From NCBI GenBank assembly GCA_905233425.1, contig CAJOEC010000071.1:1-38175 (forward strand): 38,175 nucleotides of DNA, given 5' to 3'. The notes under the pieces were generated by a model, which saw nothing but the letters and a program-made list of their open reading frames with translations, did no database searches and had not been told where the DNA came from. Origin of the DNA: an uncultured Prevotella sp. Lineage in GTDB: Bacteria > Bacteroidota > Bacteroidia > Bacteroidales > Bacteroidaceae. The translations under genes were made by a program, and so were the position numbers. Below, piece after piece: positions 17,023 to 25,756 of this stretch (position 1 is the first letter of the stretch; the number at the start of each line of letters is the position of its first letter).

Positions 17023-18264
17023 TCATGGTATTTCCCTTTCCATTATTTCTATGCACATACGGCTGTTGTGATAGGGGCATTTCCAGAATCCGGCCTTGTC
17101 GTCGATAGTGTTCAGCGACCCGTCAGGGTGGCGGCTCCAGTACCATTCGCCGTTCTCACGGTCTATCAGGTTGTCCTTGATGTACTGCCAGCAACGGAGA
17201 GCCTTTTCCAATGCCGATTCATCGTGGAAATGCTGGTAGATGTTGATGAAACCTACGACAGCCTCGGCCTGTACCCACCAAATAGCCTCACCCCCGGCCC
17301 CTCTCCGAGTGGAGAGGGGAGTGGTTACTTCTGGCTGTTCAAAGCAGAATCCATTTTCACTAAGGTATAAACTTCCCTTTCCCCTTGGAGAGGGGCTGGG
17401 GGTGAGACTTCTGGCCACCTTCTTCACTATCGGTTCCACTTTGCCAAGCAGTTCCCTGTCGCCAAGCACCTGCGCCGCTTCATGCAGCAGCCAGGAGCAC
17501 TCGATGTCGTGGCCATAGCTCTCCATCTGTCCCGGGCATCGCGTCCAGTCCATGTTGAAGAACAAGTCCAGATGGTACGTCTCGGGGTTGAGGATATTGT
17601 TGGTAAAGACGGTGATGATGTTGCGCAACGACTGCTCCAGTTCCTTTGAAGGCCACACACGGTAGAGGTTGGTATATGGCTCGAGGATGTGCAGATGAGT
17701 GTTCTGCGACTTGGGATAGTTGGCGTCGATTTCCGACAGGCGCATGTCCTCGATAGGCTGCCAGTTGCGTGTCGTGGCCTCGATATAGCCGTTGTACACA
17801 TGGTCGAGGGCATGTTCCTCAATACAATGATAGAGCGCAATGGCCTGTTCCAGGGCCTCGCGGTCGCTGGTGGCACGGGCATACTCCGACAGGCCGTAGA
17901 TGGCAAAGCCAATGGCATAGAACTGCTTCTTCGTGTCCTTCGGCTGTCCCTTGTAGTCCAGGCTCCAATAGACACCGCCGTATTCACGGTCGATGAAATG
18001 GTCGATAAAAAAGCGCTTGGCACGGTGGGCCATTTCCAGGTATTCCGCTTTCTGCAGCACGCGCCAGGCCGCCGAGAATGCCCAAAGGATGCGGGCATTA
18101 AGGATGGCCCCCTTGTCGGCATCGGCATGGAGCACATTGTTGCCATCTATACGGCCATAGAAGCCGCCATGCTCATTGTCCTGCATACGGTCTATCCAGA
18201 AGGGCAGGATGTTGCGCTCCAGAACCTCGCGCACTTCCTGTTTCAACACTTCAATCTCAGTCAT
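17023..18264 (-). CDS. Cellobiose/mannobiose 2-epimerase (AGE family)
   Basis: The 413-residue cytoplasmic (alpha/alpha)6-barrel protein belongs to the N-acylglucosamine 2-epimerase superfamily, cellobiose 2-epimerase branch. It would convert beta-1,4-mannobiose to mannosyl-glucose. Likely active-site histidines are H190 (NTHLHILE), H252 ([12 protein letters not shown]) and H399 (CPYHNSRM), with the conserved [11 protein letters not shown] at 329-339. Residues about 286-327 are foreign: an in-frame palindromic element (17285-17408) adds some 42 residues immediately before WWVQAE. The start ATG overlaps the stop of the upstream GH130 gene (ATGA at 18264-18261), so the two should be translated together. 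That partnership is the basis for preferring mannobiose as substrate. Confidence 0.9.
   Translation of the reverse strand: MTEIEVLKQEVREVLERNILPFWIDRMQDNEHGGFYGRIDGNNVLHADADKGAILNARILWAFSAAWRVLQKAEYLEMAHRAKRFFIDHFIDREYGGVYWSLDYKGQPKDTKKQFYAIGFAIYGLSEYARATSDREALEQAIALYHCIEEHALDHVYNGYIEATTRNWQPIEDMRLSEIDANYPKSQNTHLHILEPYTNLYRVWPSKELEQSLRNIITVFTNNILNPETYHLDLFFNMDWTRCPGQMESYGHDIECSWLLHEAAQVLGDRELLGKVEPIVKKVARSLTPSPSPRGKGSLYLSENGFCFEQPEVTTPLSTRRGAGGEAIWWVQAEAVVGFINIYQHFHDESALEKALRCWQYIKDNLIDRENGEWYWSRHPDGSLNTIDDKAGFWKCPYHNSRMCIEIMEREIP
17285..17408. repeat. In-frame coding palindromic element, copy 3 (in the epimerase gene)
   Basis: Arms CCTCACCCCCGGCCCC to GGGGAGTGGTTAC and a right arm from TATAAACTTCCC to GGGGGTGAG, with a central spacer of about 45 bp. 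It is translated as [14 protein letters not shown] ... [14 protein letters not shown]. Its arms use CTCTCC/GGAGAG where other copies have CTCCC/GGGAG, and the two hairpins have changed together. Confidence 0.85.
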
Positions 18265-19481
18265 CCGTTCCTCCTGTTCTTTTCTATCAGTCGTTTGATG
18301 GTCTCCACACTGGCAGTAGAGGTCAGCCCGTCCTCCGGCGTGTTCATGCAGTAATCAATGAGGCGGTCGATGCTGCTTACAGCCACATGCAGACGGGTGT
18401 CGGCAGAGGCATAATATATGAGCACCCGACCGTCGTCGTCCTTAATCCAGCCATTCGAGAAGGCCACGTTCATCACATCGCCCACATACTCGTCACCTTC
18501 CGGCACGAGGAAATATCCGCCCGGCTTGGCAATGACGCGGGCGGGGTCGTCGAGCGCGGTCATATACATATATAATACATAGCGCAGTCCGGCGGCTGTC
18601 GCACGAACACCGTGGGCCAGGTGCAGCCAGCCCTTTTCCGTCTTCAGGGGCTGGGGGCCTTCACCGTTCTTCACCTCCGTGATGGTATGATAGGTACGGG
18701 GATAGATGATGCGCTCGCCGGTTACCTCGGCATGGGTGATGTCATCGACGAGTGACCAGCCGATGCCGCCGCCCTTCCCGGTTTCGATGAAGCCGTCTTG
18801 CGGACGGGTATAGAGGGCGTACTTCCCCTCAACAAATTCCGGGTGCAACACAACGTTGCGCTGTTGTGTAGGCGAGGCCAGATCATTGAGCCGCTCCCAG
18901 TGGACGAGGTCTTTGGTGCGTGCGATACCTGCCGAAGCCGTAGCCGCCGAGAGGTCGTAGGGTTTTGTGTCATCGTGACGCTCCACGCAGAACACGCCGT
19001 AAATCCAGCCGTCCTCGTGCTGCGTCAGCCGCATGTCGTAGACGTTGGTGGCTGGCGCGACCCCACCCCAGGCCCCTCCCCTGCATGGGAGGGGAGCATC
19101 GGGCATGGTAATTGGCTCTTCCCAGAAACGGAAGTTGTCGATGCCGTTAGGGCTCTCAGCCACAGCGAAGAAGCTCTTACGGTCGGCTCCCTCCACACGA
19201 CACACCAGCAGATATCGCCCGTCGAGCTTTATGGCTCCCGCATTGAACACGGCATTGATCATTATGCGCTGCATCAGGTAGGGGTTGTCCTGCTCGTTGA
19301 AGTCATACTTCCACTCCAACGGTACGTGAGCGGCGGTCACCACGGGGTACTTGTATTTCTCGTAGATGCCATTGTCGGAAATGCGGGCGAGACGCCCGCG
19401 CTCCCAGACTGGTTCGTTCTTGCGGCTTAGCAATTCCTCATGCTGCTGGCGCAGTACTTTGACTTTTTCTTGGTAGGTCAT
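18261..19481 (-). CDS. GH130 mannosyl-glucose phosphorylase
   Basis: The 406-residue cytoplasmic protein has the five-bladed propeller signatures of GH130 subfamily 1: [47 protein letters not shown], and [15 protein letters not shown]. Enzymes of this group phosphorolyse 4-O-beta-mannosyl-glucose to mannose-1-phosphate and glucose. The catalytic Asp is D149 (VYDM). In the Bacteroides fragilis enzyme I recall it as residue 131; an offset of about 18 fits the 13 inserted residues at 129-141 (encoded by 19059-19097) plus small N-terminal differences. The gene is translationally coupled to the epimerase that makes its substrate. A MITE-like repeat (R2) lies directly upstream of its start. Confidence 0.92.
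   Translation of the reverse strand: MTYQEKVKVLRQQHEELLSRKNEPVWERGRLARISDNGIYEKYKYPVVTAAHVPLEWKYDFNEQDNPYLMQRIMINAVFNAGAIKLDGRYLLVCRVEGADRKSFFAVAESPNGIDNFRFWEEPITMPDAPLPCRGGAWGGVAPATNVYDMRLTQHEDGWIYGVFCVERHDDTKPYDLSAATASAGIARTKDLVHWERLNDLASPTQQRNVVLHPEFVEGKYALYTRPQDGFIETGKGGGIGWSLVDDITHAEVTGERIIYPRTYHTITEVKNGEGPQPLKTEKGWLHLAHGVRATAAGLRYVLYMYMTALDDPARVIAKPGGYFLVPEGDEYVGDVMNVAFSNGWIKDDDGRVLIYYASADTRLHVAVSSIDRLIDYCMNTPEDGLTSTASVETIKRLIEKNRRNG
19059..19097. repeat. In-frame palindromic element, single arm (in the GH130 gene)
   Basis: One 39-bp arm (GACCCCACCCCAGGCCCC to GGGGAGC) encodes exactly 13 residues, [13 protein letters not shown]. It ends seven residues before the catalytic Asp. Only one half of the two-arm element is present. 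Confidence 0.8.
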
Positions 19482-19489
19482 AATTATTT

Positions 19490-19844
19490 AGTGATGATAA
19501 AAAAACAACTTGGTACGATTTTGTGTGCTCGACCACGCCCCGAGGTACGATTTTGTGTGCTCGACCACGCCCCGAAGGGGCAATGAGCAGTCAGCCCAGG
19601 GCAGCGCCCTGGGTTGGCATGAATGCACAGCCACCGCCCTGAAAGGGCAAAAGAACGAGTAGGAGGCATAGCCTCCGTCCAAGGCTTTTGCCCTCATTCC
19701 CGAGCAAAGCTCGCCTACCCGTAGCCTTTCAGGGACGACGATAGCCCTGTCATCATACCCAGGGCGCTGCCCTGGGCTGACTGCTTGCTGGCCTTTCAGG
19801 CCGTTCTGCGGAAACATACGATAAACACCAAATTGTACCAAGTT
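19490..19844 (-). repeat. MITE-like 340-bp hairpin-rich element, copy R2
   Basis: It is bounded by the 10-bp inverted pair AACTTGGTAC (19507-19516) and GTACCAAGTT (19835-19844), with an additional shared flank on the left. A 36-bp stretch ending in CGACCACGCCCCGA is repeated in tandem at its left end (about 19512-19584). Internal hairpins are the same as in R1 and R3. It begins 8 bp upstream of the GH130 start, so it must contribute the leader or promoter region of the GH130-epimerase genes. Confidence 0.8.
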
Positions 19845-19890
19845 ATTATTTAATGTGATTTCTATTAATCTAATTAAATGGTGCGCAGCC

Positions 19891-19931
19891 GCTCCCCTCC
19901 CCTCAAGGGGAGGGGCTGGGGGTGGGGTCTG
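19891..19931. repeat. Palindromic element, single intergenic arm
   Basis: GCTCCCCTCCCCTCAAGGGG and the following GGGGTGGGGTCTG form one arm of the element otherwise found inside genes. This is the only copy in the window outside a coding region, which shows the element is not restricted to genes. Confidence 0.8.
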
Positions 19932-19958
19932 TAACTACTTGTCTGCTAATTATGGAAA

Positions 19959-20036
19959 GGCTACGGGTAGGCGAGCTCTGCTCGGGAATGAGGCTACGGG
20001 TAGGCGAGCTCTGCTCGGGAATGAGGCTGCGCGTAG
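19959..20036 (-). repeat. 33-bp tandem duplication of a repeat fragment
   Basis: Two identical 33-bp copies (19959-19991 and 19992-20024) of the GGCTACGGGTAGGCGAGCT segment of the R family, followed by GGCTGCGCGTAG. The same join is seen at 1222-1232. The rest of the 680-bp gap between the mannanase and GH130 genes (20037-20161) is A/T-rich with no gene or clear promoter. Confidence 0.8.
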
Positions 20037-20161
20037 TTTTTGCAATTTATAGAACATACCTTAATTGTTACTTAATTATGTAGTCAAATGACTTTCTCTT
20101 TTAGTTTTTTAGTAATACAGGAAAAAACAAGAAAAACCGAGTAAAACAGGACAAATGGTTT

Positions 20162-22627
20162 TTATCTGTTTTTGTTGTTTTTATCTGTTTTACAAATATC
20201 TTTCAGGAACAACACATTCTCCTTCGCGTACATCTCCCGGAAATAGGGGGCGTCGGGCTTTGCGGGCGAGGGGCCGAACCACTCCTCCTTGTAGTTGCGC
20301 CACACGAGGAAGTAGCTGATGGGGTACTTGTCGAGCACGGGTGTCAGCGTCGATGTCCACCACGTCGGGTCGGACAGGTTCTTCAGCCCGCACTCCGTCA
20401 GGGCGGCTATCTTGCCGCGCTTTGCGGCAAACTTCGTCAGCATGTCGAGGTTGGCGTCCAACTGTGCCACGAAGTCCTCCTTCGCGCCCCACTGGTAGCC
20501 GTCGAGGCCCACCACCGCGATGCGGTCGTCGCCGGGGTAGCGCTCCAGGTATTTCTCCTCCGTCATGTCGGCGGCCATGCCGGGCGAATAGGCCCAGAGC
20601 AGGTTGTCAAAGCCGTCGGCGGTGAGCTTGTCCTGCAACAGGTTCCACAGCGCCTTGTAGTCCTCGGATGTGCAGAGCCGCTCGCCCCACCAGAACCAGG
20701 AGCCCGTGTTCTCGTGCCAGGGTCGGAAGATGATGGGGATCTTCTCTCCGTCGGCGGTCTTCAGCGTAGCGAGGAAGTCGCTCACCCTATTCATCCACAA
20801 CTCGAAGCGTTCGGCGTTGCGTCCGCCAGGCAGAATGCTGCTCACGACGGTCGTGTCCGACACGTCCCAGGCCGAGCCTTCGGGGAACTTCTGCTTACCC
20901 CTGCCACCGTCGGGAGCCGTAGTCGCGGGGTTTCGCGGATGCCAGCTGATGGTGATGATGCCGCCGCGCAGATGGTGATTGATTATCTCCTCCGTCATGC
21001 GGTTGAAGGGCACGCTGTCAAGATTCTTCTCGTCGCCCAGCTCGATTCCGCCCAGCTCGAAGCCCATCACGGCGGGCCAGTCGCCACAGACGTTCAGCAC
21101 GTCGCTACTGTCTTTCTCGTATTCCCAGGTGAGGCCGTAGAACGGATCGTCCTGATGACCGAACATATAACCTTTCTGCTGTAGCTGTGCCAGTCGTTCC
21201 TGCAATTGGACGGCCAATGCCCCGCCCGCAGAGGTATATACTCCCCTCTCCCCTCGGAGAGGGGTCGGGGGTGAGGCTTTCAATTCCTGCTGCACCCGCC
21301 TGATGACCTCAATCGTAGTACTATCGCAGAGGAATACGGAGTTCAGTCCCTGCTGCTCCTGTGCCGGGTCGCAGCAGTAATCGTCGCCCACCTGCCACTG
21401 TACATGGCGCGGCTGCGCATATCCGCCCCAGCCCCAGAAGTTGCAGCCGGCGAAGTAGCCGCCCGACTTCATGTTATCAGCCACAAGCTGGAAGACGAAC
21501 CGGTAATAGCCATCACGCCCCGACGTGGGACTGCCCGGCTCGAAAGAAAATCCGTCGCGGGGATAGCCGAACTCCTCCATCACCAACGGCTTCTTCAGCT
21601 GCCGACATACGGCCAGATGCTCTTCGATATACTGTCGGGTGTTCTCGCAGGCTCTCGGCAAGTTTTCCATCAAGCTGTCCTGCTTAATCCACCCCCAGTT
21701 ATAGGGCCAGAGATGGACGTTGCAGTAGTCGATGTTCGGGTCGGCACAGATGCGCTGCCAGCTCTCCAACGAGTTCTCACAGCCCCACGAACCCTCGCTG
21801 CCCACAGAGATGAGGTGATTCTTGTCGAGCGAGCGGATGAGTGCCGCCGCCTCGCCGAGCCACTTCTCGAAGTCGGGCAGCAGCTCCGTGGAGAATGCAC
21901 GCGGCTCGTTGCCTATCTGCCACGACATGATGGTGGGGTCGTCCGTGTATTTCCTGCCTGTGTAGCGGTTGGTGCGACCGATGATGAAGCGCACGTAGTC
22001 GTAGAACAGTTCCTGCGCCCGGCGGTTGGTGGAAAACTGGCTGACGAAGCGCATGTAGGCCTCGTAGCCCGCCTCCTCAGGACGCGGCGCACGACCACAG
22101 CCCGCCTGTTCCAGATAGTAGCCATAGCCGCCACTCCACTCCCACGCGTTGTTCAGATAGAGCACGGCCACCATGTCGCGCTTCTCCATCTCCATCAGCA
22201 GATAGTCGAGACCGGCCAGGATGGTGTCGTTATATTCTCCGGGGGCCACCTGCAGCGTTGGCTCCACCTTGGTCTTCACGCCCCGCTCGCCGTCGCTGCC
22301 CACGAGGATGCGCAGGTTGTCGATGCCGAGCGCTTTCATGGCGTCCAGCTCACGGCAGAGCCGCTGGCGGTCACCTCCCTGCCCTTCCGATGCAAGAATA
22401 GCCCCATACCATAAGTTAGTTCCAACGTAGTAGTAGGGACGCGACGTGTCGCGTCCGCTGCTGTCGGTACATGACGTGTCGCGTCCGCCGCTGTCGGGAC
22501 ACGACGCGCCACGTCCCCCTCGCTCAAAATGTCCGTCTTTTACGGTTATAAACGGTCTTTGCTCCGTTTCCTGATGACAAGCCACGAAACACAACACCGA
22601 AATAATGATTCCAATCAGTCTTACCAT
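20162..22627 (-). CDS. Lipoprotein mannanase: GH5 (subfamily 7-like) fused to GH26
   Basis: The 821-residue protein has a lipoprotein signal with the modified cysteine at C17 (CFVAC), so it should sit on the outer membrane or in the periplasm. Residues about 65-445 are a GH5 mannanase domain: acid/base E241 in SWQIGNEPR and nucleophile in LVMEEFGYPRDG (E352). Residues about 470-800 are a GH26 beta-mannanase: acid/base E639 in FRPWHENTGSWFWWG and nucleophile E745 in ALTECGLK. Both would cut beta-1,4-mannan to mannobiose. Two repeat-derived stretches are in frame: residues about 37-64 before the GH5 domain (22433-22517) and 451-465 in the linker (21234-21278). It follows the zinc-ribbon gene by 15 bp in an apparent operon with GH127. 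Confidence 0.9.
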   Translation of the reverse strand: MVRLIGIIISVLCFVACHQETEQRPFITVKDGHFERGGRGASCPDSGGRDTSCTDSSGRDTSRPYYYVGTNLWYGAILASEGQGGDRQRLCRELDAMKALGIDNLRILVGSDGERGVKTKVEPTLQVAPGEYNDTILAGLDYLLMEMEKRDMVAVLYLNNAWEWSGGYGYYLEQAGCGRAPRPEEAGYEAYMRFVSQFSTNRRAQELFYDYVRFIIGRTNRYTGRKYTDDPTIMSWQIGNEPRAFSTELLPDFEKWLGEAAALIRSLDKNHLISVGSEGSWGCENSLESWQRICADPNIDYCNVHLWPYNWGWIKQDSLMENLPRACENTRQYIEEHLAVCRQLKKPLVMEEFGYPRDGFSFEPGSPTSGRDGYYRFVFQLVADNMKSGGYFAGCNFWGWGGYAQPRHVQWQVGDDYCCDPAQEQQGLNSVFLCDSTTIEVIRRVQQELKASPPTPLRGERGVYTSAGGALAVQLQERLAQLQQKGYMFGHQDDPFYGLTWEYEKDSSDVLNVCGDWPAVMGFELGGIELGDEKNLDSVPFNRMTEEIINHHLRGGIITISWHPRNPATTAPDGGRGKQKFPEGSAWDVSDTTVVSSILPGGRNAERFELWMNRVSDFLATLKTADGEKIPIIFRPWHENTGSWFWWGERLCTSEDYKALWNLLQDKLTADGFDNLLWAYSPGMAADMTEEKYLERYPGDDRIAVVGLDGYQWGAKEDFVAQLDANLDMLTKFAAKRGKIAALTECGLKNLSDPTWWTSTLTPVLDKYPISYFLVWRNYKEEWFGPSPAKPDAPYFREMYAKENVLFLKDICKTDKNNKNR
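21234..21278. repeat. In-frame palindromic element, single arm (in the mannanase linker)
   Basis: One arm (GTATATACTCCCCTCTCCCC to GGGGGTGAGGCT) encodes ASPPTPLRGERGVYTS at the joint between the GH5 and GH26 domains, where extra Pro/Gly residues would be well tolerated. Confidence 0.8.
22433..22517. repeat. In-frame GGACGCGAC-family repeat, three units (in the mannanase)
   Basis: Three tandem units of about 30 bp share the near-palindrome GGACGCGACGTGTCGCGTCC. They encode GRGASCPDSG, GRDTSCTDSS and GRDTSRPYYY near the N-terminus, between the lipoprotein signal and the GH5 domain. Related copies are in frame in xseA (31837-31918). Confidence 0.8.
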
Positions 22628-22642
22628 ATATATACTAACCTT

Positions 22643-22936
22643 TCACGTCCAAAAAGTCTTCTCTTCAGTTTGCACCATTTCCCCCTGGCATTTCGGACAG
22701 GTGTGCATGTCCCAAATCCTGATATTATCGCTGCCGCAATTCAGGCACAGACGACCGGCCTCACTTCTAAAGGAGGGGGCCACATCTGCTATGATACCGC
22801 CAACGACAATGTTCTGGATCGACTTGCAGTCAGGACAGCTCATCGGGGTGATCTGCTGACGGAAGAGGCCACGCCCTTCGTACACCTCGGCCTCATACCC
22901 GCACGTGGTGCAACGATATTTCAGTTTCCAGGCCAT
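22643..22936 (-). CDS. Small double zinc-ribbon protein of unknown function
   Basis: The 97-residue protein has four CxxC motifs: CTTC (9-12), CPDC (34-37), CLNC (64-67) and CPKC (80-83). These make two rubredoxin-like or zinc-ribbon knuckles, with the loop FRQQITPMSC between the first pair. No signal peptide or membrane segment is seen, so it is cytoplasmic. Its start overlaps the last 16 bp of the GH127 gene and its stop is 15 bp before the mannanase start, so it is within the operon. I do not recognise a function. A nucleic-acid or protein-binding role is possible but unsupported. Confidence 0.75.
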   Translation of the reverse strand: MAWKLKYRCTTCGYEAEVYEGRGLFRQQITPMSCPDCKSIQNIVVGGIIADVAPSFRSEAGRLCLNCGSDNIRIWDMHTCPKCQGEMVQTEEKTFWT

Positions 22937-25377
22937 GACTTTGTTTCAGGCGACACCAGTCTGACCTCGTAAATCTCGCCTATCTGCTTGCGCGGCTTTG
23001 CCACGAATTTCACCCTTACTTGCGTCTTGCCTTGCAACAGTTCGGCGGGGATGGGATAGGTCTCATACTTGAACTCTGAGATGCGGTACTTGCCGGTGTT
23101 GTTCACCTCTTTCACCAGCACGTCGTCGACGAAGATGTCGAACTCGTGGGTCTTCCATTCGCCTACGCCCCAGTATTTCAGGCGCAGCGAGAGGTCGGTC
23201 TGCCCGCCTGTCTGCATCAGGTAGCTAAAGAAGCCGCCGTCGCGGGCATCGCGGAAGAACGTGTCGTTGGTGTTGCCCACCTGCGAGCGTTCGGTCTCCA
23301 TCTTGTGGTCGGTCTCGGGTTGCTGTTCGCCGGGTTGCACCTTGTCGACGGTGCGTGCCTCGAGTGCCTGTCGCTCCTGCTCCTGCTTGGCGAGGTCATC
23401 GAGGTAGCCCTTGTAGCTCTGCTCGGAGAGGGCAAGCCAGTACATCATGTAGCGGGCGTCGTGCAGCTCGAAGAACGGTTTCAGCTCGGCGTTGAGTTTG
23501 CCCTCACCCTCAAGCACGGCATTCACCAACTTGGTGCTGAGGTTGAAGTGCAGCGGTTTGCCATCGATGGGCGTCAGCTGGTTGGCAATGTCCTCAATAC
23601 TATTATTAATAAGTATAGGTGCCTCGTTGATGGGCAGTTTCTTGCCGCTGGCATACTGTCCGAAGCGGCTGTCGTCGGCAATGAGGTGGGCGAGGTCTTC
23701 GTTGCCCATCTCGGCAGCGAGCAGAATGGGGCCGTGCATCAGGGCGATGTATTGCGGTACATTGGGCAGGTACTTGATGCTGTTGTACATCGGGAAGGTG
23801 ATGTCAACCACGTCGCCCTTTTTCCAACTGCGGTCGATGCCGACGTATGACGAGGGGCCGGTGACGATGCTTACGGGCTGGCCGTTGACCTTTACGGAGA
23901 ACTGGCCGGGCTTCACCCATCCGGGGTAGCGCACCATCAAAGCGAACTGACCCTTGCCCTGCGTGACGGTGATGCGGCTGGTCTCGGCGTAGGGGAACTG
24001 GGTCTCCTGGCGGAGCACGATGCCATTCTCCTTCCAGTTCAGCTCGGAGGCCACGAAGAGGTTGACGAAGAGGGCAGGAGACCCCACCCCCAGCCCCTCC
24101 CCTTGATGGGAGGGGAGTTTAGAGTGCGTATAGACAAACTGGCCGTACTTGCCATGGTTCTCCATGCCGGTGCCCACGCAGCACCACATTGCCTCGTTGG
24201 GGGCGGAATAGTTGCGATAGTGGCGCGGACGTGCGGGAGTGAAATAGACGTAGCCGCCGTGCACGGGATGCTGCGAGGAGAGGATGTGGTTGAACGTGGC
24301 CAGCTCGTAGTAGTCGGCATAGCGGGCTTCGGGGTTGCGGCGGTGCATGTCCTCGGTGAGCTTCAGCATGTTGTTCGTGTTGCACGTCTCGGGGCCGTCG
24401 ATGTCGTTGATGAAGTCCATGCAGGCCTCCTTGCTGGGGAAGTGCTCACGACGGCTGTTGCCTCCGAAGGCGAGCGAGCGTTCCCCGGTCACGATGTCCC
24501 AGAAGAAGTCGGCAGCCCGGTGATAGACCTCGTCGCCATCCAGCTCGGCGATGCGCTCGAAGCCCACCACCTTCGGCACCTGCGTGTTGGCGTGCATGTT
24601 GTCGAGGCAGTCCTGCCGCTGCGACATCGGCGTCAGCAGACGGCGGTGGGAGAAGCGGCGTGCCACGTCGAGGTATTTCCTGTCGCCCGTGATGGCATAG
24701 CCGTCGGCCAGAACCTCGTTCATGCCGCCGTGCTCGTTGCCGAGCATACGTTCCATCTGGTCGTCGGTGAGGCCGGCGGTGAGGTCGATGGCCCAGTCGC
24801 AGAATCCGAGGAAAAGCGTCTTGGCCTGCTCGTTGCCGCAGTAGAGCCATGCGTCGCGCAGTCCGGCGTACATCTTGTGGAGGTTGTAGAACGGTGCCCA
24901 CGAGCCGAAGTAAGTGCCGAAGTCGCCGCGCTTGAAGGTGCTCCAGATGCGCTCGCTGTTGGGCATTCCGCCCACGTAGCCCCTACCCCACTCCGGGTGG
25001 TTCTTCGCGTTGGCATCGGCACACTCCTGCAACTCACTTATCATATACTCCATCCTCTGGCGGCACTCCTCGCTGCCCGTGGCGGCGTTGATGGCCATGG
25101 CCGTCAGGTAGTGGCCGCCGACGTGGCCGTCCAGACCGTCCCAGTTGGGATAGGTCTTGGCCTTCGGCTCCAGCCCCGCCTCCTTGCGGTAGGGGGCGAG
25201 CAGACGGTCGCAGTCGTACTGCAACAGCGTCTTGATGTTCAGGTCGCGGGCCTTCTTCAGCGGACCGTCAAGCAGAGTCACGTCGCCGATGGGGAACTCG
25301 TCGGCATAGAGTTTGTCTTGTGCTTCAACCATCGTGCCGACGGCAAGAAGCGCGAAAAGGGAAAGGGTTTTCTTCAT
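22921..25377 (-). CDS. Secreted GH127 family (DUF1680) beta-L-arabinofuranosidase-type enzyme
   Basis: The 818-residue protein has a signal peptide (ending near VEAQ20), then an (alpha/alpha)6 catalytic domain with GH127 hallmarks: YPNWDGLDGHVGGHYL (76-91), ETCNTNNMLKLTEDM (330-344) and AMWCCVGTGMENH (396-408). In the characterised Bifidobacterium enzyme, three cysteines and a glutamate bind zinc and one cysteine is the nucleophile; C332, C399 and C400 are the counterparts here. The C-terminal 300 residues contain beta domains. Substrate (arabinofuranose on plant polymers or hydroxyproline glycans) cannot be read from sequence. A single arm of the palindromic element adds about 13 residues at 421-434, twenty residues after the CC motif. 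It heads an operon with the zinc-ribbon and mannanase genes. Confidence 0.88.
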   Translation of the reverse strand: MKKTLSLFALLAVGTMVEAQDKLYADEFPIGDVTLLDGPLKKARDLNIKTLLQYDCDRLLAPYRKEAGLEPKAKTYPNWDGLDGHVGGHYLTAMAINAATGSEECRQRMEYMISELQECADANAKNHPEWGRGYVGGMPNSERIWSTFKRGDFGTYFGSWAPFYNLHKMYAGLRDAWLYCGNEQAKTLFLGFCDWAIDLTAGLTDDQMERMLGNEHGGMNEVLADGYAITGDRKYLDVARRFSHRRLLTPMSQRQDCLDNMHANTQVPKVVGFERIAELDGDEVYHRAADFFWDIVTGERSLAFGGNSRREHFPSKEACMDFINDIDGPETCNTNNMLKLTEDMHRRNPEARYADYYELATFNHILSSQHPVHGGYVYFTPARPRHYRNYSAPNEAMWCCVGTGMENHGKYGQFVYTHSKLPSHQGEGLGVGSPALFVNLFVASELNWKENGIVLRQETQFPYAETSRITVTQGKGQFALMVRYPGWVKPGQFSVKVNGQPVSIVTGPSSYVGIDRSWKKGDVVDITFPMYNSIKYLPNVPQYIALMHGPILLAAEMGNEDLAHLIADDSRFGQYASGKKLPINEAPILINNSIEDIANQLTPIDGKPLHFNLSTKLVNAVLEGEGKLNAELKPFFELHDARYMMYWLALSEQSYKGYLDDLAKQEQERQALEARTVDKVQPGEQQPETDHKMETERSQVGNTNDTFFRDARDGGFFSYLMQTGGQTDLSLRLKYWGVGEWKTHEFDIFVDDVLVKEVNNTGKYRISEFKYETYPIPAELLQGKTQVRVKFVAKPRKQIGEIYEVRLVSPETKSWPGN
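24080..24119. repeat. In-frame palindromic element, single arm (in the GH127 gene)
   Basis: GACCCCACCCCCAGCCCC and the facing GGGAGGGGAGTT make one 40-bp arm encoding LPSHQGEGLGVGS. It joins the helix QFVYTHSK to the strand ALFVNLFVAS. Confidence 0.8.
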
Positions 25378-25420
25378 GGGGGTATTTGTTTGATTCCTAT
25401 AAAGGTGATTTTATCTTTAA

Positions 25421-25756
25421 GTAATGATTAAAAAATAACTTGGTACGATTTTGTGTGCTTGACCACGCCACGCTTGATCACGCCCCGAAGGGGCAATAAG
25501 CACATAGCCCAGGGCATCGCCCTGGGTAGGCATGAGTACACAGCCACCGCCCTAAAAGGGCAAAAGAACGAGTAGGAGGCATCGCCTCCATCCAAGGCTT
25601 TTGCCCTCATTCCCGAGCAAAGCTCGCCTACCCGTAGCCTTTCAGGGACGACGATAACCCTGGCATCATACCCAGGGCGCTGCCCTGGGCTGACTGCTTG
25701 CTGGCCTTTCAGGCCGTTCTGCGGAAACATACGATAATCACCTATTTTACCAACTT
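25421..25756 (-). repeat. MITE-like 340-bp hairpin-rich element, copy R3
   Basis: It is bounded by AACTTGGTAC (25437-25446) and TTACCAACTT (25747-25756), with the shared AATGATTAAAAAAT flank on the left. It has the same orientation as R2 and the same hairpin series. It starts 44 bp upstream of the GH127 start. This element fills nearly half of the 733-bp gap between GH127 and the GH13 gene; the rest holds array B and the GH13 promoter. Confidence 0.8.

Noticed and set aside
19507..19844. Insertion sequence with transposase
   Set aside because: The ends look like inverted repeats, but no transposase-like protein is encoded here or elsewhere in the window. It is called MITE-like only.
22921..25377. 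Frameshift or assembly error as an explanation for the odd Pro/Gly segments in GH127 and the other genes
   Set aside because: The frame is the same before and after each segment, the family sequence resumes at once, and the segments match each other as DNA palindromes, so they are insertions and not errors.
24103..25431. 442-residue plus-strand frame opposite GH127, and a similar 336-residue frame at 21404-22414 opposite the mannanase
   Set aside because: Both are antisense to well-supported enzymes and have the His/Val/Leu-rich composition typical of shadow frames.
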